Positions 52,755 through 59,552 of a stretch of DNA of 64,000 bases are shown one piece after another. Made by a program: the position numbers and the translations under genes. This DNA is from Clostridiales bacterium (GTDB lineage Bacteria > Bacillota > Clostridia > Saccharofermentanales > Saccharofermentanaceae). Where the stretch lies: the NCBI GenBank assembly GCA_017964005.1, contig JAGCSR010000043.1:59859-123858 (forward strand), read 5' to 3'. Within the stretch, counting starts at the first letter, position 1, and every line of letters starts with the position of its first letter. Below the pieces are notes generated by a model. That model ran no database searches, was not told the DNA's origin, and saw only the letters and a list, made by a program, of their open reading frames with translations.

Positions 52755-52783
52755 ATTATATACTTGTTGTGGGAGTCTTTCAA
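52755..52783 (-). promoter_or_regulatory. pheL-pheA promoter
   Basis: On the minus strand TTGAAA (52783-52778) and TATAAT (52760-52755) are separated by 17 bp. The start site falls at about 52748, next to the leader ATG. Confidence 0.85.
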
Positions 52784-52818
52784 GCATCAAATTCCGATTC
52801 GCAAGTTCACCGCTAAAA

Positions 52819-52827
52819 TGGTATAAT
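52819..52827 (+). promoter_or_regulatory. Extended -10 promoter of zinc-ribbon gene
   Basis: TGG-TATAAT fits an extended -10 element, 38 bp before the ATG at 52865; the -35 region is weak. GGGGGAG provides the RBS. Confidence 0.6.
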
Positions 52828-52864
52828 AGCAAACTGATCAACTTATGGAATGGGGGAGTATTAG

Positions 52865-54004
52865 ATGGCTGATACCATTAAATGCCCGCAATGTTCTGCC
52901 AATCTGATCTTTAATCCGGACACTCAGAAACTGGAGTGTGCTTTCTGCGGCGGCGCTTTCGATCCGTCACAGATCGAGTCGGTAGTTGAGGAACTGACAA
53001 CTGACAAGAAGATCGGCGCGACAGATCAGGCTCAGGCTTTTGAGGGACAGAAGGACTCTGTGTTCGAAGCAGAGGCCGATAATGCCGAATTCAATGTATC
53101 CGAGCAGCAGGGGGTTGTTGAGGATAATTCCGACAAAACAGAGTTCGTCTGCAATGCCTGCGGCGCCAGGGTCGTTACGGATTCACATACATCCGCGACT
53201 TTCTGTGCTTTCTGCGGATCGCCGGCTCTGGTGGGACAGCGTCTGGCCGAGAACTTCAGACCTAAGTATCTGATCCCGTTCTCCGTAAGCAGGGAAAAGG
53301 CTGAAGAGAAGTTCATCACCTGGGCGAAGGGCGGACGTTGGACACCTATGAACTTCGTATCCCAGAAGAATATCGAGAAGCTGACAGGCCTTTATGTGCC
53401 GTTCTGGCTTTTCGATTACAATATCAAGATGGATGTAACGGGGAAGGGGACTACGAGTTCTGTATCCGGCAATATCAAGACGATCCACGAGTATGAGGTG
53501 ACCTGCAAGGGCCCCATGAAGTTCGGAGGAGTTCCTTTCGACGGCGAGACCAGGATCGACGATGAACTGATGGAGGCGATCGAGCCTTTCCACATGGACA
53601 AGATGATCCCTTACGACTATAAATATCTGCCCGGATTCTTCGCCGACAGGTACGATCTTGATCCGGACGGGCTCAAGGACCGTGCCGTAAAGCGCGGACG
53701 CGAGTACATCAATCAGTACATCAACAGCAAGGTCAAGAAGTATGACACCTTCTCGATCAAGCAGAACAACAGTGTCTTCACCGAGATCAAGGCAGACTAT
53801 GCGCTTCTCCCGGTGTGGTTCATGTCCTATAAGTATCTCGGCAAATATTATTACTTCGCGGTGAACGGCCAGACGGGCGAAGTTGCGGGCAAGCTTCCTA
53901 TCAGCCCGCTTAAGAAGCTCATATTCTTCTTCGTGCTCCTGGCGATAATAGCCGTGATAGTCCGTGCCGGCCTGGCATTATATCTGGGAGGTACGTTCGG
54001 ATGA
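52865..54004 (+). CDS. Zinc-ribbon protein with C-terminal membrane helix
   Basis: The 379-residue protein opens with a TFIIB-like zinc ribbon (CPQCSANL ... CAFCGGAF, about residues 8-32) and has a second CxxC pair near 97-118 (CNACGARV ... CAFCGSPA). A central soluble domain of about 220 residues and a C-terminal helix (KKLIFFFVLLAIIAVIVRAGLALYL) follow, so it is anchored with most mass in the cytosol. Proteins of this type precede TPM-domain proteins in many Firmicutes; the role is unknown. The stop overlaps the next start by 4 bp. Confidence 0.85.
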   Translation: MADTIKCPQCSANLIFNPDTQKLECAFCGGAFDPSQIESVVEELTTDKKIGATDQAQAFEGQKDSVFEAEADNAEFNVSEQQGVVEDNSDKTEFVCNACGARVVTDSHTSATFCAFCGSPALVGQRLAENFRPKYLIPFSVSREKAEEKFITWAKGGRWTPMNFVSQKNIEKLTGLYVPFWLFDYNIKMDVTGKGTTSSVSGNIKTIHEYEVTCKGPMKFGGVPFDGETRIDDELMEAIEPFHMDKMIPYDYKYLPGFFADRYDLDPDGLKDRAVKRGREYINQYINSKVKKYDTFSIKQNNSVFTEIKADYALLPVWFMSYKYLGKYYYFAVNGQTGEVAGKLPISPLKKLIFFFVLLAIIAVIVRAGLALYLGGTFG

Positions 54005-54879
54005 GTAAAGAGAATAAGAAACCCAAGCTCTCCATATGGGGAGAGATATCCACTCTGTCAGTCGTGATGATCATCGTGCTGGCGGCCGTTGTCGTAGGAT
54101 GCCTCATCTTGTATGTGGTTATGAACATACCGCCGAAGAAGTCCGCTTATATAGTGGACGATGCCAATATCTTCACCACCGAACAGGAGGCGCAGTTAGG
54201 CTCGACCATCTCGCAGATGTCCCGTGAGAAGGATATCAATGTCATCATCATCACTACCCGCGACAAGGGCCCCGGATACACTAATTCCGACGACGACTGC
54301 AGGCAGTTCGTAACAGATTATTACACCAAGAATATCGTGGATACTCCTTTCCGTAACCATTCGGGATTCTGTATCCTGGTCGACCTGTCCATCGATGAGG
54401 ACGGTCAGAGGTTCTTCTGGCTCTATACCTACGGTTCGGCACACTTCTCCGTCGATGACGATGATGTAGGCAGCATATTCCGCGGCCATAAGCCCGAACT
54501 TCAGGAGCAGCAGTATGCTCTTGCGCTCCAGGGAGTGCTGAACGACCTTAATCGTTACGACTACAGGAACCAAAGCGGGATCGTGTTCTTCTCGCTCATA
54601 ATCCCCGCCGGCCTTGCTGCGCTGATCGCGTTTGCCGGTGTCAAGAGCAAGAAGCTGGACCCGAAGCCAAAGTACGACCAGTATATCGATAAGACCCAGG
54701 TACTGCCCCAGGTTACCGACAAAGTTACCAAGACCCGCAGGATCGTTATGTCCGACGGCGGCGGTGGCGGAGGCGGAATCTCGGGCGGAGGATTCTCCGG
54801 TGGCGGCTTCTCGGGAGGCGGCGGTTTCTCCGGTGGCGGAGGCGGCGGCTTCTCAGGCGGAGGCGGCGGCAGATTCTGA
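54001..54879 (+). CDS. TPM-domain membrane protein with Gly-rich tail
   Basis: The 292-residue protein has an N-terminal signal anchor (about residues 12-41) and a TPM domain (about 50-185) with YIVDDANIFTTEQEAQL and VIIITTRDKG motifs. A second helix follows (IVFFSLIIPAGLAALIAFAG), then a tail of alternating Gly, Ser and Phe (GGGFSGGG units). TPM proteins are often linked to membrane-protein quality control or envelope stress. The Gly-rich end is a common feature and is probably disordered. It is coupled to the zinc-ribbon gene and the following glycosyltransferase (TGATG overlap). Confidence 0.88.
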   Translation: MSKENKKPKLSIWGEISTLSVVMIIVLAAVVVGCLILYVVMNIPPKKSAYIVDDANIFTTEQEAQLGSTISQMSREKDINVIIITTRDKGPGYTNSDDDCRQFVTDYYTKNIVDTPFRNHSGFCILVDLSIDEDGQRFFWLYTYGSAHFSVDDDDVGSIFRGHKPELQEQQYALALQGVLNDLNRYDYRNQSGIVFFSLIIPAGLAALIAFAGVKSKKLDPKPKYDQYIDKTQVLPQVTDKVTKTRRIVMSDGGGGGGGISGGGFSGGGFSGGGGFSGGGGGGFSGGGGGRF

Positions 54880-55604
54880 TGTTTTCGATCGTAGTCCCGG
54901 CATATAATGAGGGTGACCACATCTTCGACAATCTCAAGGTGATATCTGACACGGTATCTTCCTTTTGCGACGACTTCGAGATCATCGCCGTCAACGACGG
55001 ATCCCGAGACCGCACGGGCCTTGAGATAGAGAGAGCTTCCAAGCTCATTCCCGGTGTAGTTGCCGCAGGTTATGAAGTGAACCGCGGCAAGGGCTCGGCC
55101 ATCGTCGAAGGTGTCATGAAGAGCCGCGGCGACATAGTCGGCTTCTTAGATGCCGATCTGGATCTGATGCCCGATATGTTTGAGGGGTTCCTTAACAAGA
55201 TGGAAGAGACCGGCTGCGATATAGTCATCGGCTCGAAGATGCATAAGGAATCCAAGCTCGACTATCCGCCTCTCCGAAAATTCGTCTCTTTCGGTTACTT
55301 CGTTATGCTCAAGGTCCTGTTCGGGCTGTCCTGCCACGACACCCAGACCGGCATCAAGGTATTCCGCGGCGACCTTATCCGCAAGATCGTTAAGGTCAGG
55401 CAGATCAAAGGCTATGCTTTCGATATAGAACTTCTGGCCCTTGCGTCCCACATCGGAGGCAGGATCGAGGAGATGCCGATAGTCCTGCACTACACCCGTG
55501 AAGAGTCTTTCTCAAGGATCAGGATCCGCGACATATGGAAGATGTTTACGGATACCTGGAAGGTCTGGTGGAGGCTCCGCATCACGCATAAGTATGCTCT
55601 GTGA
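54879..55604 (+). CDS. Family 2 glycosyltransferase (DPM1-like)
   Basis: The 241-residue protein has the GT-A motifs VVPAYNEGDHIFDNL, EIIAVNDGSRDRTG, and the metal-binding GFLDADLDL (about residues 89-97), then HDTQTGIKVFRGD and MPIVLHYTREESFSRI. This set resembles dolichyl/polyprenyl-phosphate mannosyl- or glucosyltransferases, which load a sugar on a lipid carrier at the membrane. There is no C-terminal helix. It starts within the previous stop. The donor sugar is not determinable. Confidence 0.87.
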   Translation: MFSIVVPAYNEGDHIFDNLKVISDTVSSFCDDFEIIAVNDGSRDRTGLEIERASKLIPGVVAAGYEVNRGKGSAIVEGVMKSRGDIVGFLDADLDLMPDMFEGFLNKMEETGCDIVIGSKMHKESKLDYPPLRKFVSFGYFVMLKVLFGLSCHDTQTGIKVFRGDLIRKIVKVRQIKGYAFDIELLALASHIGGRIEEMPIVLHYTREESFSRIRIRDIWKMFTDTWKVWWRLRITHKYAL

Positions 55605-55709
55605 TGTAACACATTCTTATTGTTGACCGGTGCAAGAAAGTATATACTAATAGACGGAGCGCTGCCCTGGAATTAAGATCCGAGATGCCGTGGCGCGAAG
55701 GAGACTGCA

Positions 55710-56303
55710 TTGGATAAAGATAAGAAGATAACCGAGTATAAGCTTGCCAAGGAGATCCTGTCTCTTGGCGGTGATATACTTCTCGATCCCAAAGCTCAGC
55801 AGACAAAACAGTTCATGCAGCACGGGACGACTTCCGTGTTCGAACATTGTGTGTCCGTTGCCAAGTTCTCTTTGCTGATGGCGCACTTCCTGGAGAAGAC
55901 CCTGCACATCAAGGTGGACCGCAAGAGCCTGGTAAGAGGAGCTCTCCTTCACGACTATTTCCTGTACGACTGGCACGAGCCGGTTCTCGCACATAAGATC
56001 CACGGGTTTACTCACCCGGGCATTGCCTGGAGGAACGCAGAACGTGATTTCGATATGAACCCCGTAGAGAAGAATATAATCAGAAGGCATATGTTCCCTC
56101 TGACTCCTATCCCGCCTGCGAAGATCGAGAGCATCATCGTCTGCATCGCCGACAAGCGCTGCGCGCTCTGCGAGACCTTCAAGGTGGATATCTCTTCCTA
56201 CATCATCGAGCGGGTCAACCACTATATCGCTATTGCCGAGAGCCTCGACTGGAACATGGATGTTATGGCTCTTGATACGCTCCTTGCGATGGAGCCCGTC
56301 TGA
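55710..56303 (+). CDS. HD-domain hydrolase
   Basis: The TTG at 55710 is used because AAGGAG precedes it by 6 bp and no ATG fits. The 197-residue protein has HD-superfamily metal ligands: His in HCVSVAKFS (about 49), the HD pair in GALLHDYFLYDW (about 75) and a downstream HKIHGFTHPGI-type His cluster. The length suits a small uncharacterised phosphohydrolase of the YfbR/HDIG type. It lies 3 bp upstream of the NUDIX gene, so both may act in nucleotide cleanup. Confidence 0.85.
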   Translation: MDKDKKITEYKLAKEILSLGGDILLDPKAQQTKQFMQHGTTSVFEHCVSVAKFSLLMAHFLEKTLHIKVDRKSLVRGALLHDYFLYDWHEPVLAHKIHGFTHPGIAWRNAERDFDMNPVEKNIIRRHMFPLTPIPPAKIESIIVCIADKRCALCETFKVDISSYIIERVNHYIAIAESLDWNMDVMALDTLLAMEPV

Positions 56304-56306
56304 TAG

Positions 56307-56798
56307 ATGTCTCATGTAACTGACGTTCAAGCTACTACCCTGGCATATATAGTCTGCCGGGGTAAATGTTTATTTATCCGCAAGACCCGCAAAGGCGACA
56401 TGAACCTCGACAAGTGGCTCGGGATAGGCGGGCATATGGAACCGGGCGAATCCCCGGAGGACTGCATCGTCCGGGAGATCGAAGAAGAAAGCGGGCTTAC
56501 AAGGGATGATCTTACAACTCTCGAATACCGCGGTCACGTTACCTTTGTCTCAGATAAGTACGGCACGGAATATATGCATGTGTTCGCAGGGACTGTTGAA
56601 GACTTCCCGAAGCTCGCCCCCTGCGATGAGGGCGACCTTACCTGGGTAGATCTTGCAGACATATATGACCTGCCCGTCTGGGAAGGGGATAAGATCATGT
56701 TCAGGCTGCTTTTCGATGAGGTACCGGATAAGTTCTTCAGCCTGAAGCTTTGCTACGAAGGCGAGACGCTGGCAGGGTGTGAGAAGAACATCTATTGA
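56307..56798 (+). CDS. NUDIX hydrolase (MutT-like)
   Basis: The 163-residue protein carries the full Nudix box spread over GHMEPGES and REIEEESGL (about residues 44-66), whose Glu residues hold catalytic Mg. The opening TLAYIVCRGKCLFIRKTR is typical of 8-oxo-dGTP diphosphatase-like members. It probably removes damaged nucleotides or other diphosphates; the substrate is inferred. It follows the HD gene with a 3-bp gap. Confidence 0.9.
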   Translation: MSHVTDVQATTLAYIVCRGKCLFIRKTRKGDMNLDKWLGIGGHMEPGESPEDCIVREIEEESGLTRDDLTTLEYRGHVTFVSDKYGTEYMHVFAGTVEDFPKLAPCDEGDLTWVDLADIYDLPVWEGDKIMFRLLFDEVPDKFFSLKLCYEGETLAGCEKNIY

Positions 56799-56833
56799 TG
56801 ATTAGAAATTATGCACTAGTATCTAATCTCAAC

Positions 56834-57175
56834 TTAAATGTCGTCATTATCTTCAGCTTCCATCTCGGCATCGATATCATCGCTGATCTCATCGTACATT
56901 TTATCCAGATTTTTGATTAATTCAATCGAACATTCTTCGTTATCGAGTTCGTATAATCTGGCCTTAATACCAAGCTTTTCAAGTTCCTCATAACACTTTA
57001 CTATGTTTTTAATCCCTTTTTCATCAGTATAATCATAGGAAAGGACATATTCATTGTTATCGATTGCAGTTCTGATGTCTGAAATAGATAAATCCGGCTC
57101 GATTTCCCTTATGATCGAAACGCACTTTGCGATGGGGCTTTCTGATGAGATTTTGATTCCAACCGTATCACACAT
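56834..57175 (-). CDS. Small acidic protein, L7/L12 C-terminal-like fold, possible immunity protein
   Basis: The ATG at 57175 (MCDTVGIK) is preferred because AAGGAG lies 7 bp upstream; an ATG at 57181 is too close to it. The 113-residue protein has an IREIEPDLSISDIRTAIDNNEYVLSYDYTDEKGIKNIVKCYEELEKLG core, which follows the alpha-beta pattern of the ribosomal L7/L12 C-terminal domain, and a very acidic tail. Its start lies directly after the nuclease stop. Immunity proteins for nuclease toxins are often small and acidic and lie just downstream, which fits. This role is inference. Confidence 0.65.
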   Translation of the reverse strand: MCDTVGIKISSESPIAKCVSIIREIEPDLSISDIRTAIDNNEYVLSYDYTDEKGIKNIVKCYEELEKLGIKARLYELDNEECSIELIKNLDKMYDEISDDIDAEMEAEDNDDI

Positions 57176-57177
57176 AT

Positions 57178-57729
57178 TCATTCTCCTTTTTTCTTGTTTC
57201 TTTTGAACGGTCTTCCGGGAAGGCTGTTTCGGAAATTGCCACCATGCCAATAGTATAGATGTTCTTCAAAAGTAGCGGGAAAGATTATTTCCCCCTTGTT
57301 TGCCAAATGAGGATATGATGAGACACTATACGTATGATGCCCTTGTAGGCTTTTTCCTCCTATTTTTGGAATCCTGTTGTTAAGAATATCATTACGTTGT
57401 TCGGCAGTCCAGTTACGTGTGGTGGTCTCACCGGTTTTTATTCGTCGACGTTCTTGTTTCCAAAAGGTTTCAACTCCCTTTTTGCGCCTTTTTGCAAGTC
57501 TTCTCATGGTGTCATATTTCTTGTAATCGTCTTTACTTGCCGTTCTGTTATTTACCTTTTCTTTTATTGCCTTGATACTCAAAACGCTCTTGTGTTTTAC
57601 AGGATGTTCCCGCAAATCAAGTTCACGAATTCTGTGGTTTATTGTATTTTCTTCAGATTGCTGATGAATGATGGGGAAGTTTCTCTCTCCGGTTGTTCCG
57701 TGAAAGTGATTACTTAATACTTTACTCAT
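57178..57729 (-). CDS. GHH-type HNH endonuclease-like protein (toxin candidate)
   Basis: The 183-residue basic protein ends in an HNH-like nuclease module of the GHH group seen in polymorphic toxins: WTAEQRNDILNNRIPKIGG, then GHHTYSVSSYPHLA with the GHH signature (about residue 129), and a C-terminal HLYYWHGGNFRNSLPG. The N-terminal half is Lys/Arg-rich. No secretion signal or delivery domain is present, so it may act in the producing cell as a defence or toxin-antitoxin effector rather than be exported. Its start overlaps the DUF4417 stop by 4 bp. Base composition is much AT-richer than the surroundings. Confidence 0.75.
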   Translation of the reverse strand: MSKVLSNHFHGTTGERNFPIIHQQSEENTINHRIRELDLREHPVKHKSVLSIKAIKEKVNNRTASKDDYKKYDTMRRLAKRRKKGVETFWKQERRRIKTGETTTRNWTAEQRNDILNNRIPKIGGKSLQGHHTYSVSSYPHLANKGEIIFPATFEEHLYYWHGGNFRNSLPGRPFKRNKKKGE

Positions 57730-58457
57730 GATTTCTTCACCTTCTTATATGCCAAACTTGTTTTGCTGTCGAATGAAACAATATTGATTCCTTGAGTGCG
57801 AAGATCACTGAATAGATCATAATGATCTGATCCGTATATGATTATCGTGTGAGGTTTGAGAGTTTTAATTGCCATAATAAGACCGTCTTTGAAGTACGAC
57901 CTATTACATATTTTATTAATTCCGCTTGCAACGACTCCGATTGCTATGATTCCATTTAATGGAATCCCATCAAAACAATATGACCAAGTTTCTGATGTTC
58001 CCCATCGAACATTATGTATTACCGGTATATCATGCATTTGGAAAATATAATCGAAGGCTCTCATACGGTAGATGTTGTAGCGTTTCAATGAATCAGGGAA
58101 ATCTGCATATGTTGAAAAATCCGGGCTTATAACTCCTGAATAATGGTGGAGTAATTCAATAAGCTTTTCTGGATGTAGCCATATACTTTCTCTGTTTCCG
58201 TCAAACTTTTGATCATCAATAAAGAAATGAACAGTCTTATTGATATGGTAATCCGGTTCCTTTTTGACTGTTTTTTTGTGAATAGCTTTTGCTTCATCAT
58301 AGGAAATAAGATCCATCGGAATAATACCGGTGCATTTTTGACAGACAGGTATATCGTTGCCTAAAGTGTAGGTAGCGTCTTTAAGAAGAGAAGCATTCCA
58401 AAGATCTATACAGCCCTCTCTGGGTTTATTGTTGTTTGCTAAATCATTTCTAGTCAT
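57726..58457 (-). CDS. DUF4417 family protein
   Basis: The 243-residue protein matches the DUF4417 pattern: GVISPDFSTYADFP, a YNIYRMRAFDYIFQMHDIPVIHNVRW segment, SYCFDGIPLNGIIAIGVV, and a C-terminal LKPHTIIIYG. A CQKC pair lies near residue 39. The family is common in phages and mobile elements, and its role is unknown. AGGAGG precedes the ATG. It leads a coupled operon with the GHH nuclease and small acidic protein, divergent from an XRE regulator. Confidence 0.8.
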   Translation of the reverse strand: MTRNDLANNNKPREGCIDLWNASLLKDATYTLGNDIPVCQKCTGIIPMDLISYDEAKAIHKKTVKKEPDYHINKTVHFFIDDQKFDGNRESIWLHPEKLIELLHHYSGVISPDFSTYADFPDSLKRYNIYRMRAFDYIFQMHDIPVIHNVRWGTSETWSYCFDGIPLNGIIAIGVVASGINKICNRSYFKDGLIMAIKTLKPHTIIIYGSDHYDLFSDLRTQGINIVSFDSKTSLAYKKVKKS

Positions 58458-58501
58458 TTTGTGACCTCCTGTACTAATATTTGCCGGTCCGGATTGACAA
58501 G

Positions 58502-58543
58502 AATATGGTAATATTGATTTGGGGAAATATCGATTCCCAAATT
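58502..58543. promoter_or_regulatory. Divergent operator candidates of the XRE/DUF4417 island
   Basis: AATATGGTAATATT (58502-58515) and TTGGGGAAATATCGATTCCCAA (58519-58540, inner part inverted) are two dyads between the divergent genes. The sites are natural targets for the XRE protein. Confidence 0.5.
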
Positions 58544-58575
58544 CTATACATTTTATTTTTGGAGGAATATAAAAA

Positions 58576-59346
58576 ATGGAAACAAAACTTCCACTTAAAA
58601 AATTGGGTCAATTCGTAAAAGAAACTCGAAAAAATATGAAGATGAGCCAAGTCAAATTCTATCGTTACCTTTTTCCTGAGAAAGATTTTGATGACGAGAA
58701 TATAAAGAAGAAAATGTATGTAATTGAGAACGGTAAAGGTAAGGAAATGAATTATGAATTGTTGTTCAGATTACATGATATGTTTGACCTAAGTATGGAT
58801 TACCTGTTTGGATTTGAAACAGATTATCCTAACTATGAGAACAAAGCGGTATGTAAATACACGGGGCTATCACCGGAATCCGTCAGACAGCTTCACTTCT
58901 GGAAATACTATCTTCTCAAAGAAGAACCAAAGTATTCGAGTAAGATGACAAAACAGCAGTATAAGGAATATGTAACGGAGAAAACCAGGATAAATGAGGC
59001 AAAATGGTTTTTTGAGATAGTTAATACATTGCTTCAACCCAAATCGGTCGAGGACAAAAAATCTGGTGTTTCTGATCTGTCGGTCTTATACGACATCTAT
59101 ATGTTGATTACTGACAGAACAGAAAAGATAGTAGGAATACCAATGGAAGTCGCAGAAAAAGACATTTCTTGGCCTGACAAGACAGCGAAAAGTATTGCTG
59201 TTTCTCCCGACAGTCTGTACTTTTCGGATTCAATGAATGAGACACACAGGGTTGATATCATTGAGGTTAACAGAAAGATATGGGAGGAGCGATTGCTGAA
59301 AGATATAGATGAACTTGTTCAGGTTATAAGAGAAAAAGGATCGTAA
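58576..59346 (+). CDS. XRE-family transcriptional regulator
   Basis: The 256-residue protein has an N-terminal helix-turn-helix of the Cro/C1 type (about residues 8-75: LGQFVKETRKNMKMSQVKFY ... NYELLFRLHDMFDLSMDYLFGF), then an all-helical domain of about 170 residues with no known match. It is AT-rich like the DUF4417 operon, from which it diverges with a 118-bp gap. It likely represses that operon and responds to an unknown signal through the C-terminal part. GGAGGAAT precedes the ATG. Confidence 0.85.
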   Translation: METKLPLKKLGQFVKETRKNMKMSQVKFYRYLFPEKDFDDENIKKKMYVIENGKGKEMNYELLFRLHDMFDLSMDYLFGFETDYPNYENKAVCKYTGLSPESVRQLHFWKYYLLKEEPKYSSKMTKQQYKEYVTEKTRINEAKWFFEIVNTLLQPKSVEDKKSGVSDLSVLYDIYMLITDRTEKIVGIPMEVAEKDISWPDKTAKSIAVSPDSLYFSDSMNETHRVDIIEVNRKIWEERLLKDIDELVQVIREKGS

Positions 59347-59434
59347 ACTAAGATGCATAGCAGTAAAGTACTACAACGGTAGTAATGTAGAAAATGAAAA
59401 TCAAATGAAGCCCGTAATGCCGTTTATATGAAAA

Positions 59435-59480
59435 TTTGAGTGCCGAAAAGCTCAAAATCGGCATTTTGAGGGCTTTTTGT
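59435..59480 (+). terminator. Interleaved stem-loops (pseudoknot-capable), XRE gene terminator candidate
   Basis: TTTGAG (59435-59440) can pair with CTCAAA (59451-59456), and TGCCGA (59441-59446) with TCGGCA (59458-59463), which gives an H-type pseudoknot order. CTCAAAA (59451-59457) can also pair with TTTTGAG (59464-59470), followed by GGCTTTTTGT. The last form looks like a weak terminator. Confidence 0.5.
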
Positions 59481-59483
59481 GAC

Positions 59484-59512
59484 TTTACTATTGTCCTGCG
59501 GGATAAGATAAT
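59484..59512 (+). promoter_or_regulatory. adhE promoter
   Basis: TTTACT (59484-59489) and GATAAT (59507-59512) are separated by 17 bp and lie 40 bp before the adhE ATG. No convincing Rex palindrome is seen. Confidence 0.55.
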
Positions 59513-59552
59513 TCAATCGTATTAAGATTGCCTTATGGAGGAGGTACATCAT

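Noticed and set aside
54561..54920. Proline-rich antisense frame opposite the Gly-rich tail
   Set aside because: Poly-Pro is simply the complement of GGN glycine codons. No RBS.
57178..57729. Contact-dependent polymorphic toxin tip
   Set aside because: There is no secretion signal, RHS/LXG/filamentous region or pre-toxin linker. The gene is complete at 183 residues with its own coupled start, so an intracellular role is preferred.
59420..59552. Rex-binding site upstream of adhE
   Set aside because: No TTGTTAA-N-TTAACAA-like dyad is present near the promoter.
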